DNA from: Vagococcus coleopterorum
Lineage (GTDB): Bacteria; Bacillota; Bacilli; Lactobacillales; Vagococcaceae
Reading direction: 5' to 3'
Length of the DNA: 64,000 nucleotides
Assembly (NCBI RefSeq): GCF_011303955.1
Contig: NZ_CP049886.1
Location: 124,001-188,000 of the forward strand
Shown here: in pieces, positions 43,651-54,127 of the stretch
Position numbering within the stretch: position 1 is the stretch's first letter
How the letters are laid out: each line of letters starts with the position of its first letter
Translations under genes and position numbers: made by a program
Notes under the pieces: model-generated
What the model was told of the DNA's origin: nothing
The model's input: only the letters and a program-made list of their open reading frames with translations
The model's database searches: none

Positions 43651-44910
43651 AATCCAAACTTTAGCGATTAAATAAATCAGGAAGAAACCTGAAATCAACC
43701 ACATGGGTTTTGAAATTTCCTTGGCTTTTCCGACAAATGATTTTACTAGTGGGTACGATACGAACCCAAAAGCTAAGCCATCTGAAATACTCATTGAGAA
43801 GGCCATCATCACAATCATTAAGAAGGCTGGCACCCAGTCACTTAAATCATCTAAATTTAAATGTTGAATGTTTTGCATCATTAGGCAACCAGTGATAATA
43901 ATAACTGGCGCTAGGGCAGAACTTGGAATATATGTTAGTAGTGGGATTGCAAAGAATGCCACACAGAATAACAAGCCTACGGTTATCGCCGTACGTCCGG
44001 TTTTACCCCCTTGTTGAATCCCTGTTGAACTTTCCGCCGCTGGAATCGTTGGGCTCGTTCCTAAGACACTTGAGAAGAGCATCACTAAACCATTCACACG
44101 GTAAGCACGTTTGAATTCTTGATCACTTAAATTCGGTAGTAATCCATTAAACAGGCCCATTGATTCAAAAATTAAAATCATTGCTAAAGAGAATGTTCCT
44201 AATAAGAACTCAACTGAAAACAAGTGTGAGAAATCTAACTGCCCCACAATACTTGGATAATTTGTAATCTCACTTAATGAGAATGCTGTTTCCGCTTTGG
44301 GGACTAAGTTTAAAACATTGGCTAAAATTGTGGTAATGATAATGCCAATAAAGAAACTACCTTGAACATTTTTAAAGAATAAGAATAAAGTAATCACTAA
44401 TGATGCTAAAGTTAATAATAAAACTGGTGATTGAAAAGAATTTAATTCCATAAATGTGTGCTCACCTTTAACGATGATGCCACCATTTTCCAACCCAACT
44501 AGCACTAAGAAAATCCCAATACCAGCTGTAATGGCATGTTTCAAACTATCTGGTACAGCTTCAATCAAAATCTGCGATAATTTTGTATAGGCGACTACTA
44601 AATAGATTAAACTGGCACAAAAACTGGCAGCTAAAGCTTCCTGCCAACTCATTTTTAAAGAATAAACTAAGGTATAGGTAAAGAATGAATTCACACCCAT
44701 TCCTGTTGTTATGACAATTGGCACTTTCCCTATAAATCCAATCGCTAAACAACCAATAATCGAAATTAAAATCGTACCAAAGACACTTAATTCTGGCTTG
44801 ATGCCAGCCTCAGCTAAAATCATTGAGTTAACGATAATCACATACGATACAGCAAAAAATGAAGTTAAACCGGCAAGTATTTCTTTTTTAAAATCAACTT
44901 TTTCAGACAC
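43648..44910 (-). CDS. pbuG: NCS2/AzgA family purine permease (PbuG type)
   Basis: This 420-aa membrane protein has 12-14 hydrophobic segments and the AzgA signature SSVLGTSPTIPAAESSTGIQ plus VITTGMGVNSFF. It imports hypoxanthine/guanine or adenine. The GTG at 44910 is the start, with AAAGGAG 8 bases before it. The promoter region carries a cre site and the leader a terminator-like hairpin. Confidence 0.9.
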   Translation of the reverse strand: MSEKVDFKKEILAGLTSFFAVSYVIIVNSMILAEAGIKPELSVFGTILISIIGCLAIGFIGKVPIVITTGMGVNSFFTYTLVYSLKMSWQEALAASFCASLIYLVVAYTKLSQILIEAVPDSLKHAITAGIGIFLVLVGLENGGIIVKGEHTFMELNSFQSPVLLLTLASLVITLFLFFKNVQGSFFIGIIITTILANVLNLVPKAETAFSLSEITNYPSIVGQLDFSHLFSVEFLLGTFSLAMILIFESMGLFNGLLPNLSDQEFKRAYRVNGLVMLFSSVLGTSPTIPAAESSTGIQQGGKTGRTAITVGLLFCVAFFAIPLLTYIPSSALAPVIIITGCLMMQNIQHLNLDDLSDWVPAFLMIVMMAFSMSISDGLAFGFVSYPLVKSFVGKAKEISKPMWLISGFFLIYLIAKVWI

Positions 44911-44934
44911 GTGACTCTCTCCTTTATCTTTCAA

Positions 44935-44977
44935 CAAAAAAAGTATAGACGGGTAGCCTAAGCCCACCCACCTATAC
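44935..44977 (-). terminator. Terminator-like hairpin in the permease leader
   Basis: GTATAG..GGGT / ACCC..CTATAC followed by eight T residues on the minus strand lies between the promoter at 45010-45038 and the permease start. It either ends the upstream regulator gene or attenuates the permease gene. Confidence 0.75.
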
Positions 44978-45009
44978 ATTTAGAATTGTTCTATTTAATT
45001 GTTGTTAAT

Positions 45010-45047
45010 AATGTATCATCTTTGAAAACCTTTTGCAAGCGCTATCT
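45010..45047 (-). promoter_or_regulatory. Permease promoter with overlapping cre site
   Basis: TTGCAA and TACATT are 17 bases apart on the minus strand. TGCAAGCGCTATCT (plus strand, 45034-45047) matches the CcpA consensus TGWAARCGYTWNCW at 13 of 14 positions and covers the -35, so catabolite repression is expected. Confidence 0.7.
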
Positions 45048-45075
45048 TTATTGATGTTATTCTATTCTCCCTTTA

Positions 45076-45906
45076 TTAAAAGCTTAAATCAGCTTCTAGT
45101 AAAGCTAACGATTCCGACATTTTCACAGCATCAATCGATTCATCGATTTGTCCTAAATCGTTGAGTGCTAAACCTTTAAACAAATATAGTTTCGACATAC
45201 AGAAGAAGCGTTGTTTCTTCTTGTTCCATAAGATGCCTTCTTCTAAAATTTCTAAAGCTCGCTTTGGATTTCCTTCTTCAATCATCGACATCCCTAAATT
45301 AGCAAAAATGTAAGGTAATTCAATTTCCTCACGTTTATTTATTCCAACATAGAAACGTTCTAAGGCTTTTTCCATAAATGATAAGCCAATCGACCCCTGT
45401 CCTTCTTCATAATAAATTTTACCAATGACGCTCAGTAATAAAATCTCCATATCAGTCACCGCTTCTTTATCACTACTATAAGTACAATTTAACGATTCCT
45501 GAAAGCTGTTCAACGCCAATTGGTTATCCCGATTTAAAATTAATTCACAAGTTCCTTTATAATACAAATACTCTTGACGTTCAATTTTGCTAGGAAAAAT
45601 AATCCCTATTGATTTAGCCGTTTCCTTAACCAATAACTGTAAATCTTCATGACGATTACTTTCACTGCATTCTCGCATGAACCCCAACCAGCTATTAGTT
45701 GTTGTTTGATTGATGACTTCATCCATAGTAATTGTTAAGCGTTCACATAGTTGGCGAATGACATTGATGTTTGGAACAAGTAAATTATGCTCGATTCTCG
45801 ACAACATAGATTGAGAACAAATACCTTCAGCTAACTCCGCCTGAGATAATTGTCTTTTTTCCCGAATTTGTTTAACGACACCGCCATAAATAATATCTTC
45901 CTTCAT
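45076..45906 (-). CDS. Rgg/PlcR-like HTH regulator with TPR-type repeats
   Basis: This 276-aa protein has an XRE helix-turn-helix (about 5-60, REKRQLSQAELAEGICSQSM and SRIEHN) and a helical C-terminal domain with TPR-like repeats, resembling peptide-sensing RRNPP regulators. A small peptide gene would be expected nearby, but none is clear. The ATG at 45906 has AGGAGG 6 bases upstream; ATG 45909 directly before it is too close. Its target is unknown. Confidence 0.78.
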   Translation of the reverse strand: MKEDIIYGGVVKQIREKRQLSQAELAEGICSQSMLSRIEHNLLVPNINVIRQLCERLTITMDEVINQTTTNSWLGFMRECSESNRHEDLQLLVKETAKSIGIIFPSKIERQEYLYYKGTCELILNRDNQLALNSFQESLNCTYSSDKEAVTDMEILLLSVIGKIYYEEGQGSIGLSFMEKALERFYVGINKREEIELPYIFANLGMSMIEEGNPKRALEILEEGILWNKKKQRFFCMSKLYLFKGLALNDLGQIDESIDAVKMSESLALLEADLSF

Positions 45907-46030
45907 CATGCACCTCCTACATTTCACTTTATAAGTACATTATACGATACTCAATTTATAATAACTACAATGGATGGTTATTTTAAATCACTAACTACTT
46001 TTCTACCAAATACTCAGCTATAAACAAACA

Positions 46031-46059
46031 AAAAAGACCTCTTAGCAAGAGGTCTTTTT
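46031..46059 (-). terminator. groEL terminator
   Basis: AAAAAGACCTCTT pairs with AAGAGGTCTTTTT just past the groEL stop. Confidence 0.92.
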
Positions 46060-46060
46060 A

Positions 46061-47979
<1,919 letters not shown>

Positions 47980-48012
47980 TTTTAGTTCCTCCATTCCCTG
48001 ACTATCTGGACT

Positions 48013-48039
48013 TTAGCATTCTATATTTAACAGTGCTAA
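48013..48039 (-). promoter_or_regulatory. CIRCE operator of groESL
   Basis: TTAGCATTC-N9-CAGTGCTAA matches the HrcA-binding consensus TTAGCACTC-N9-GAGTGCTAA with one change in each arm. hrcA itself is not in this window. Confidence 0.92.
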
Positions 48040-48050
48040 ACTACCTCTCT

Positions 48051-48079
48051 ATCATACTGATTTTCAGGGCTTTTTTCAA
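48051..48079 (-). promoter_or_regulatory. SigA promoter of groESL
   Basis: TTGAAA and TATGAT are 17 bases apart on the minus strand, just before CIRCE, the usual heat-shock arrangement. Confidence 0.8.
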
Positions 48080-48099
48080 GAATTACTCACTCAACTCAT

Positions 48100-48128
48100 T
48101 TGATTAGGTATTGGCTGAAATTTATATT
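48100..48128 (+). promoter_or_regulatory. Promoter of the CPBP protease gene
   Basis: TTGATT and TATATT are 17 bases apart, about 40 bases before the start codon. Confidence 0.6.
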
Positions 48129-48165
48129 ATACTTATTTCAAATAGATACTTGAAGGAGCTTTTTA

Positions 48166-48816
48166 ATGACAATTAACAAATATTTTTTTACTACTTTAAT
48201 TACCTACATTTTAATTTATTTAAGTCCGGTTGGCATCACTTTTTGCATTACGAAATCGGCTAATCCCAATGTGAATACCATGCTGTCAGCTACAGCAATT
48301 GCTTACATCATCGGTGCTCTTATTATGTTGTTACAAGGAAGATTCCTTAAACAACCATTATCCGTTGAAAAAATAAAAACCGCCTGGCCTAAAGTTATCT
48401 TGTGGGGAATCGCCGGTATTTTCTTAGCCTTTGTGGCACAAATGGCCGCTAGTATTATGGAACAACTCATTATCCAGGCACCACTTGGATCTGAAAATAC
48501 TGAAAACATTATCGATATGATTCAGTTCTCACCGTTATTCATTATCAATGTGAGTATTGCCGGTCCAATCATGGAGGAACTCTTATTCCGTCGTGCTGGA
48601 ATTGGTTTCTTATCTCAATACATTTCCCCTGTACTAAGTGCCGCTGTGACCTCACTATTATTCGCCATCGCTCACTTTGATGGTCATATTATCGTTTACT
48701 TCATCATGGGTATGACATTCTACTTCTTATATCAAAAAACTGGTAGTATCTGGACATCGATTATTGCCCACTGCGGCATGAACAGTTTAGTATTACTAAT
48801 TCAATTAACCCAATAA
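48166..48816 (+). CDS. CPBP (CAAX/Abi) family intramembrane metalloprotease
   Basis: This 216-aa membrane protein has about six hydrophobic helices and the Abi motifs EELLFRRAG (about 138-146) and LFAIAHFDGH, supplying the catalytic Glu pair and His. In Gram-positives such proteins include bacteriocin self-immunity factors and CAAX-type proteases; the substrate is unknown. It is divergent from groESL, a pairing seen often in Lactobacillales. AAGGAG precedes the ATG. Confidence 0.87.
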   Translation: MTINKYFFTTLITYILIYLSPVGITFCITKSANPNVNTMLSATAIAYIIGALIMLLQGRFLKQPLSVEKIKTAWPKVILWGIAGIFLAFVAQMAASIMEQLIIQAPLGSENTENIIDMIQFSPLFIINVSIAGPIMEELLFRRAGIGFLSQYISPVLSAAVTSLLFAIAHFDGHIIVYFIMGMTFYFLYQKTGSIWTSIIAHCGMNSLVLLIQLTQ

Positions 48817-48846
48817 AAAAAGACTAGCCAATGGCTAGCCTTTTTT
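48815..48846. terminator. Bidirectional terminator CPBP gene / rex
   Basis: AAAAAAGACTAGCC-(3)-GGCTAGCCTTTTTT forms a stable stem between convergent genes. Confidence 0.88.
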
Positions 48847-49488
48847 ATCTTCTTTACTTGGTGTGTAATGGTTTAAGAAATAAATCAACGTTTGTAACTC
48901 ATTTGTTAAATCAACACTTTGAACTTGAACATCAGCTGGCGTGTGTAGACGAACTGGCGTGAAGTTCATAATTCCTTTAATACCTGATTCAATTAATAAA
49001 TCGGCAGTATCTTGAGCAGAATTTGCGGGAATTGCCATAATGGCAATTTCAATTTGTTGTTGTTTGATTTGTTCAGCCATTTCACTCATTGGATAAACAG
49101 GAATCCCATCAACGATGCGTCCGACTAAATCTTCACGAACGTCAAAAGCTGCACTAATACGGATATTGTTGTTGTGGTGGAAACCATATTTTAATAAGGC
49201 ATTTCCTAAGTTACCAACACCAACTAAAACGACATTTGTTAAGCGGTCTTCACTTAAAGTTTTTGAGAAGAAATCTAATAAGCTCTTCACATCATAACCA
49301 TATCCGCGTTTCCCTAATTCTCCAAAGTATGAAAAATCACGACGGATTGTCGCACTATCCACTTTGATTGCCTCACTCAACTCAGTTGATGAAACTTTTT
49401 CTGTCCCCGCATCTAATAACACTTTTAAATAGCGGTAATATAAAGGTAGGCGTTTTGCTGTTGCCTTTGGAATCACTTGATCTTTCAT
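48835..49488 (-). CDS. rex: Redox-sensing transcriptional repressor Rex
   Basis: This 217-aa repressor senses the NADH/NAD ratio. The N-terminal winged helix contains [24 protein letters not shown] without gaps, and the Rossmann fold starts at [14 protein letters not shown]. The ATG at 49488 has AGGAGG 8 bases upstream. It is adjacent to an ABC-F gene, as in Bacillus (rex-ydiF). A Rex-like half-operator occurs in the intergenic region at 49637-49650. Confidence 0.95.
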   Translation of the reverse strand: MKDQVIPKATAKRLPLYYRYLKVLLDAGTEKVSSTELSEAIKVDSATIRRDFSYFGELGKRGYGYDVKSLLDFFSKTLSEDRLTNVVLVGVGNLGNALLKYGFHHNNNIRISAAFDVREDLVGRIVDGIPVYPMSEMAEQIKQQQIEIAIMAIPANSAQDTADLLIESGIKGIMNFTPVRLHTPADVQVQSVDLTNELQTLIYFLNHYTPSKEDKKG

Positions 49489-49636
49489 TAACATTTCCTC
49501 CTCGACTAATCTTAAAATCTATCACGCATTGTTTACTAGTAAACAAGAAATTTCGTTTTGAATAAAATTTCACTATGTTGATTACTCTAACATAATACCA
49601 GTTCTCTAAGACAAAAAGCAATTTTTCTGTCTCGGC

Positions 49637-49654
49637 TTGTGAAGTAATTCCAGT
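49637..49654. promoter_or_regulatory. Possible Rex operator
   Basis: TTGTGAAGTAATTCCAGT has a perfect left arm of the Rex consensus TTGTGAA-N4-TTCACAA but a poor right arm. Its position between rex and the ABC-F gene fits autoregulation. Confidence 0.35.
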
Positions 49655-49724
49655 CATTTAAGACTGAATCTTCCGTATAAATATGATAAACTATGACTAA
49701 ACACTGACTCACGAAGGAGTTCTT

Positions 49725-51653
49725 ATGATTTTATTACAAGCTAACCAGGTGGCACGTCATTTCGGTGGCGATATCCTCTTTGAAAATATTAATTTAGAAA
49801 TTCAAGACCGTAGCCGCATTGCGCTTGTCGGTCGCAATGGTGCAGGAAAATCAACTTTACTTAAAATCATTGCTGGTATTGATTCAACAGATGATGGGAC
49901 GATTTCCAAAATAAAAAATCTAACGTTAGGTTATTTAGATCAACATAGTGGCTTAATGAGTGCTCGAACTGTTTGGGATGAAATGTTAACCGCATTTGAA
50001 ACTATCCGTAAAATGGAGAACCGGCTTCACCATTTAGAAAACGAATTAGGTACAGCTAGCCAAGATAATCAAGAAGATTATCAACGACTACTAAAAGAAT
50101 ATGATCAATTACAACACGATTTTAATGATCAAAATGGTTATGGTTACGAAGCCGAAATCAAATCTGTTTTGAATGGTTTTAATTTTGGACCAGAATTTTA
50201 CGGTCGTGAAATTGCCAGCTTATCTGGTGGTCAAAAAACACGGCTTGCTTTAGCCAAACTACTATTAGAACGCCCTCAGCTTTTAATTTTAGATGAACCG
50301 ACCAACCACTTAGACATTCAAACTTTAGACTGGTTGGAAAACTATCTTCAAAATTACCGCGGCGCCCTTTTAATCGTTTCACATGACCGTTACTTTTTAG
50401 ATAAAGTTGTTAATGAAGTCTATGACTTAACACGTCAAAAAATCACTCACTACAAAGGCAATTACAGTCGCTTCTTAACCCTTAAAGAAGAACAATTAGC
50501 AGCTGACTGGAAAGCATTTGAAAAACAACAAACGGAAATTAATAAATTGGAAGACTTCGTCGCTCGTAATATTGTCCGCGCTAGTACGACAAAACGTGCG
50601 CAAAGTCGTCGCAAACAGCTAGAAAAAATGGAGCGCATGGACAAGCCACAAGGTGACGAAAAATCGGCTCGTTTCTTATTCAACATTGCTAAAGAATCAG
50701 GCAATGTCGTCTTACAAACGGAACACGCTGCGATTGGTTATGATCAAACAATCCTGTGTGAACCTGTCGACTTAGATATTCGCAAACGAGAAGCCATTGC
50801 TTTAGTTGGTCCCAATGGTATCGGGAAATCAACTTTACTAAAATCCTTGATTGGCGACTTACCTTTTATTAAAGGCAATGTTCACTTAGGTAGCAACGTA
50901 AGTATTGGTTACTATGACCAAGAACAAGCTAAGCTTCGTTCAAACAAAACCGTTCTCCAAGAATTATGGGACGAACATCCGACAACCGTTGAAAAAGATA
51001 TTCGTTCCGTCTTAGGAAGTTTCTTATTCTCTGGTGAGGACGTTGAAAAAACCGTCCCTCAATTAAGTGGTGGGGAAAAAGCACGACTAGCACTAGCTAA
51101 GTTATCTATGGATCAAGAAAACTTTTTAATCCTTGATGAACCAACCAACCATTTAGATATTGATAGTAAAGAAGTTTTGGAAAATGCCTTGATTGATTAC
51201 GAAGGCACTTTACTCTTTGTTTCTCATGACCGTTACTTCATTAACCGTATCGCCACAAAAGTCGTCGAACTTTCAGCAACCGGAAGTACTCTTTACTTAG
51301 GTGATTACGACTACTACCTTGAGAAAAAAGCGGAACAAGAAGCCACTACGACTGAGACGATTGAACAAGAACTCGCAACAGACACTAGTGGAAAAGCTTC
51401 TTTCCAACAATCAAAAGAAGCTCAACGCCAAGAACGTAGTTTGAAACGCGCGATTGAAAAAGTTGAAACACAGTTAGCTGAAGTTGAAGAACGTCAAACT
51501 ACCATTGAAAAAGAAATGACGAATCCTAAATACATTTCTGATCCTGGCGCACTAATGGACTTACAAAAAGAACTAACTGAACTAGAAACTAAACAAGAAG
51601 CCTTAATGGAAGAATGGGAAGAAGCTAGTTTAGCATTAGAAAATAACCAATAA
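49725..51653 (+). CDS. ABC-F family ribosome-associated ATPase (YdiF type)
   Basis: This 642-aa protein has two ABC domains and no membrane part. Walker A motifs are GRNGAGKST and GPNGIGKST, the signatures are LSGGQKTRLALAK and LSGGEKARLALAK, and both Walker B sites end LDEPTNHLDI. A linker (about 245-290) and a long C-terminal coiled coil (about 555-640) match the YdiF/Uup-like ABC-F group. Such proteins act on ribosomes. The gene is next to rex as in Bacillus. It is not obviously an antibiotic-resistance ABC-F. Confidence 0.9.
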   Translation: MILLQANQVARHFGGDILFENINLEIQDRSRIALVGRNGAGKSTLLKIIAGIDSTDDGTISKIKNLTLGYLDQHSGLMSARTVWDEMLTAFETIRKMENRLHHLENELGTASQDNQEDYQRLLKEYDQLQHDFNDQNGYGYEAEIKSVLNGFNFGPEFYGREIASLSGGQKTRLALAKLLLERPQLLILDEPTNHLDIQTLDWLENYLQNYRGALLIVSHDRYFLDKVVNEVYDLTRQKITHYKGNYSRFLTLKEEQLAADWKAFEKQQTEINKLEDFVARNIVRASTTKRAQSRRKQLEKMERMDKPQGDEKSARFLFNIAKESGNVVLQTEHAAIGYDQTILCEPVDLDIRKREAIALVGPNGIGKSTLLKSLIGDLPFIKGNVHLGSNVSIGYYDQEQAKLRSNKTVLQELWDEHPTTVEKDIRSVLGSFLFSGEDVEKTVPQLSGGEKARLALAKLSMDQENFLILDEPTNHLDIDSKEVLENALIDYEGTLLFVSHDRYFINRIATKVVELSATGSTLYLGDYDYYLEKKAEQEATTTETIEQELATDTSGKASFQQSKEAQRQERSLKRAIEKVETQLAEVEERQTTIEKEMTNPKYISDPGALMDLQKELTELETKQEALMEEWEEASLALENNQ

Positions 51654-51682
51654 AAAAAGCCTCTCTTTAGAGGCTTTTTTTA
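51653..51682. terminator. Bidirectional terminator ABC-F gene / nrnA
   Basis: AAAGCCTCT-CTTT-AGAGGCTTT with flanking A/T runs lies between convergent genes. Confidence 0.88.
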
Positions 51683-52627
51683 TTTATAATTAACAACTGC
51701 TAATTTTATTTCACTGAAAATTGCATCTACTTCTGAAAGGTCTTTGGCTTTCGCACCACTGGCTAAGGGATGTCCTCCACCATCATGATTTTTAGCAATC
51801 TCATTAATGATCGGTCCTTTTGATCTTAAGCGAACACGATAATTACCTGTTGGTTGTTCTACGAAAATCCCCCATGATACCACTGTATCAATTTGACCAG
51901 GTAAAGAAATTAGCGCTGACGTATCAGCATCAGTCACGTTATTTTCTTCAAGGACACTGTGTGGCAAGATGATACGTGCAGCGCCCTCTTCCGTCATTTC
52001 AAGATTCTGCAACACATAACCTGATAATTTAGCTACTTTATAAGGCATCTCACTAATTTGACGGTTTAATAACGGGGCATCAAAATCTAATTGACGTAGA
52101 TAAGCAGCAACTTGCAAAGTGTGAGCTGTTGTTGCAGGATACATAAAACGTCCTGTATCTCCCACAATCCCCGCGTATAGTAAACGTGCAGCTTCAGTTG
52201 TTAAAACTAACTCACTTTTAAACAGGTCATAGAAATCATAAATAATTTCACTACAACTACTTGCTTCTGTGTTCACCCATGACAGGTCACCATAAGGAGA
52301 ATCATCTGGATGATGATCAATTTTAATTAGTTGATCTCCTAAATCATAATTTTCGCCACTAATTCTTGGTGCATTAGCTGTGTCCGTCACAATAACTAAT
52401 GACCCTTGATACATTTCTGGCGTCACATCATCCATGGTTACTAGAAAATCTAAATCTCCGACTTCTCCACCTGCCAACAAAACTTCTTTTTCAGGATAAC
52501 TTGCACGAATGATTTCTGCTAAACCTCCTTGCGAACCTAAAGCATCTGGATCTGGACTTTGATGACGGTGAATAATAATGCGGTTATATTTTTTTATGGC
52601 TTCAATAATTTTATCTTGAACTGTCAT
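51680..52627 (-). CDS. nrnA: DHH/DHHA1 phosphoesterase, NrnA-type oligoribonuclease / pAp phosphatase
   Basis: This 315-aa enzyme degrades short RNA oligomers and 3'-phosphoadenosine 5'-phosphate. The DHH motifs are HRHQSPDPDALGSQ (about 20-33), VTDTAN, IDHHPDD and GDTGRF; DHHA1 ends with NHDGGGHPLASGAK. It is 17 bases after ytoI and is probably co-transcribed. Confidence 0.92.
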   Translation of the reverse strand: MTVQDKIIEAIKKYNRIIIHRHQSPDPDALGSQGGLAEIIRASYPEKEVLLAGGEVGDLDFLVTMDDVTPEMYQGSLVIVTDTANAPRISGENYDLGDQLIKIDHHPDDSPYGDLSWVNTEASSCSEIIYDFYDLFKSELVLTTEAARLLYAGIVGDTGRFMYPATTAHTLQVAAYLRQLDFDAPLLNRQISEMPYKVAKLSGYVLQNLEMTEEGAARIILPHSVLEENNVTDADTSALISLPGQIDTVVSWGIFVEQPTGNYRVRLRSKGPIINEIAKNHDGGGHPLASGAKAKDLSEVDAIFSEIKLAVVNYK

Positions 52628-52644
52628 GCTATTTCCCTCATTTT

Positions 52645-53967
52645 CTATGATTTCTCCATTAGTTGGCAGACCACAATCGCCTTAGCCACAATGGCATTTT
52701 CTAAAAAGACTTCAATATCTAACTTCGCTGATCGACGACCAATTTCTAAAATGCGTGGACGAATATCTAACCGACTTTCTAATTGAATCAAGCGGAAATA
52801 ATGCAGGTTTACTTGTTCAATCACGACGTTTTGTTGTTGATTAATATACATCGTTCGTTGAGAAACATTACTGATGATTTCGCTAAGAACACCGAAAGAA
52901 ATCGTTCCGACAGTACTAACCATCTGCGGGGTCACTGTAAAGGCGAAGTGTAAATCTTCGGAACCGATACCAGCTCCAAGGGTTTCGATTTCACCAGTAA
53001 TTTCATCGGCAATGGTGTTAGCGACTTGTGGTTGGCGTTGCGCTAATTGCATGGCCTTCATGACATCTTGACGAGAAATAATTCCTAGTAAGGTTAAGTC
53101 ATCAGCGACAACCGGCATCATTTCTAGACCGTCCCAAATCATCATGTGACCAACACTGGCAACACTCATATGTTTTTTAACGTTATTCGGATCTTTCGTC
53201 ATGACTTTATCTAATGTTTGGGTATCTTGTTTACCAATAATATCTTTTGCCGTAATAATTCCAAGGACACGATTATTTTTATTTACAACCGGGAAACGCG
53301 TATGAGTCGATTCATCTGACAAACGGCGATAGTCCGCAACTGTTTCTGAAGCAAGTAAATAAGTGGTTTTATCAATATCTGTATATATATCACCAACTAA
53401 AATAATGTCTTTTTTAATCAACTGATCACTCATCGCACGGTTAATTAAAGTTGCGACCGTAAATGTATCATAAGTTGTACTTAAGATTGGCATTTCCATC
53501 TTATCTGCTAGGTTAATAATTTCCGGAGTCGTTTCAAACCCCCCAGTGATTAAGACTGCTGATCCTTTTCTTAAAGCCAACCCTTGCACTTCCTCACGGT
53601 TCCCTACAATCATCAAGGAACCTGGTGAAATATAACGTTCCATAGCGCCTTGAGTCATAGCACCAATGACAAATTTTGATAAGGTTTTACTTAACCCTGA
53701 TTCCCCACCTAACACATTACCTTCAATAATTTTAACGACCTCACCAAAGGTTAGTTTTTCAAAGTTTCCTTTTAATTTCCGTTCAATTCTGATGGTTCCA
53801 ACGCGTTCGATTGTCGAAACAAGACCGATGTTTTCTGCTTCTTTTATGGCACGATAAGCAGTCCCTTCACTGACATTTAAGTTTTTCGCAATACTACGAA
53901 CCGAAATCCGTTCACCCACAGGTAAGGTTTCAATATATTCTAAAATCTGATCATGCTTTGTTGCCAT
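52645..53967 (-). CDS. ytoI: YtoI: HTH-DRTGG-CBS-hotdog domain protein
   Basis: This 440-aa protein combines a winged helix (about 15-65, SVRSIAKNLNVSEGTAYRAI), a DRTGG domain (about 75-185), two CBS domains (about 195-310) and a C-terminal hotdog thioesterase-like domain (about 330-440). CBS suggests adenine-nucleotide sensing; the function is otherwise unknown. The ytoI-nrnA order matches Bacillus ytoI-ytqI. Confidence 0.88.
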   Translation of the reverse strand: MATKHDQILEYIETLPVGERISVRSIAKNLNVSEGTAYRAIKEAENIGLVSTIERVGTIRIERKLKGNFEKLTFGEVVKIIEGNVLGGESGLSKTLSKFVIGAMTQGAMERYISPGSLMIVGNREEVQGLALRKGSAVLITGGFETTPEIINLADKMEMPILSTTYDTFTVATLINRAMSDQLIKKDIILVGDIYTDIDKTTYLLASETVADYRRLSDESTHTRFPVVNKNNRVLGIITAKDIIGKQDTQTLDKVMTKDPNNVKKHMSVASVGHMMIWDGLEMMPVVADDLTLLGIISRQDVMKAMQLAQRQPQVANTIADEITGEIETLGAGIGSEDLHFAFTVTPQMVSTVGTISFGVLSEIISNVSQRTMYINQQQNVVIEQVNLHYFRLIQLESRLDIRPRILEIGRRSAKLDIEVFLENAIVAKAIVVCQLMEKS

Positions 53968-54097
53968 CCAATCATCCTCTCTCTTTTAGATACTCTCTAA
54001 AAGCTTGCTCAGTTTTTATTATAGCCTTTTTAAAGAGGAAGCACAAAAGAAATTAGTACAGTTTATATAACAGTTTAGACTTTATTTTAGTACAGAA

Positions 54098-54127
54098 AAA
54101 AAGCATAGCTAGAAGCTATGCTTTTTT
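54098..54127 (-). terminator. rnjB terminator overlapping its stop codon
   Basis: AAAAAGCATAGC-(5)-GCTATGCTTTTT includes the rnjB stop codon (54116-54118) in its stem. Confidence 0.88.

Noticed and set aside
44935..45009. Purine riboswitch upstream of the permease gene
   Set aside because: The conserved aptamer core (UUCUACC and the GACUA side) is absent.
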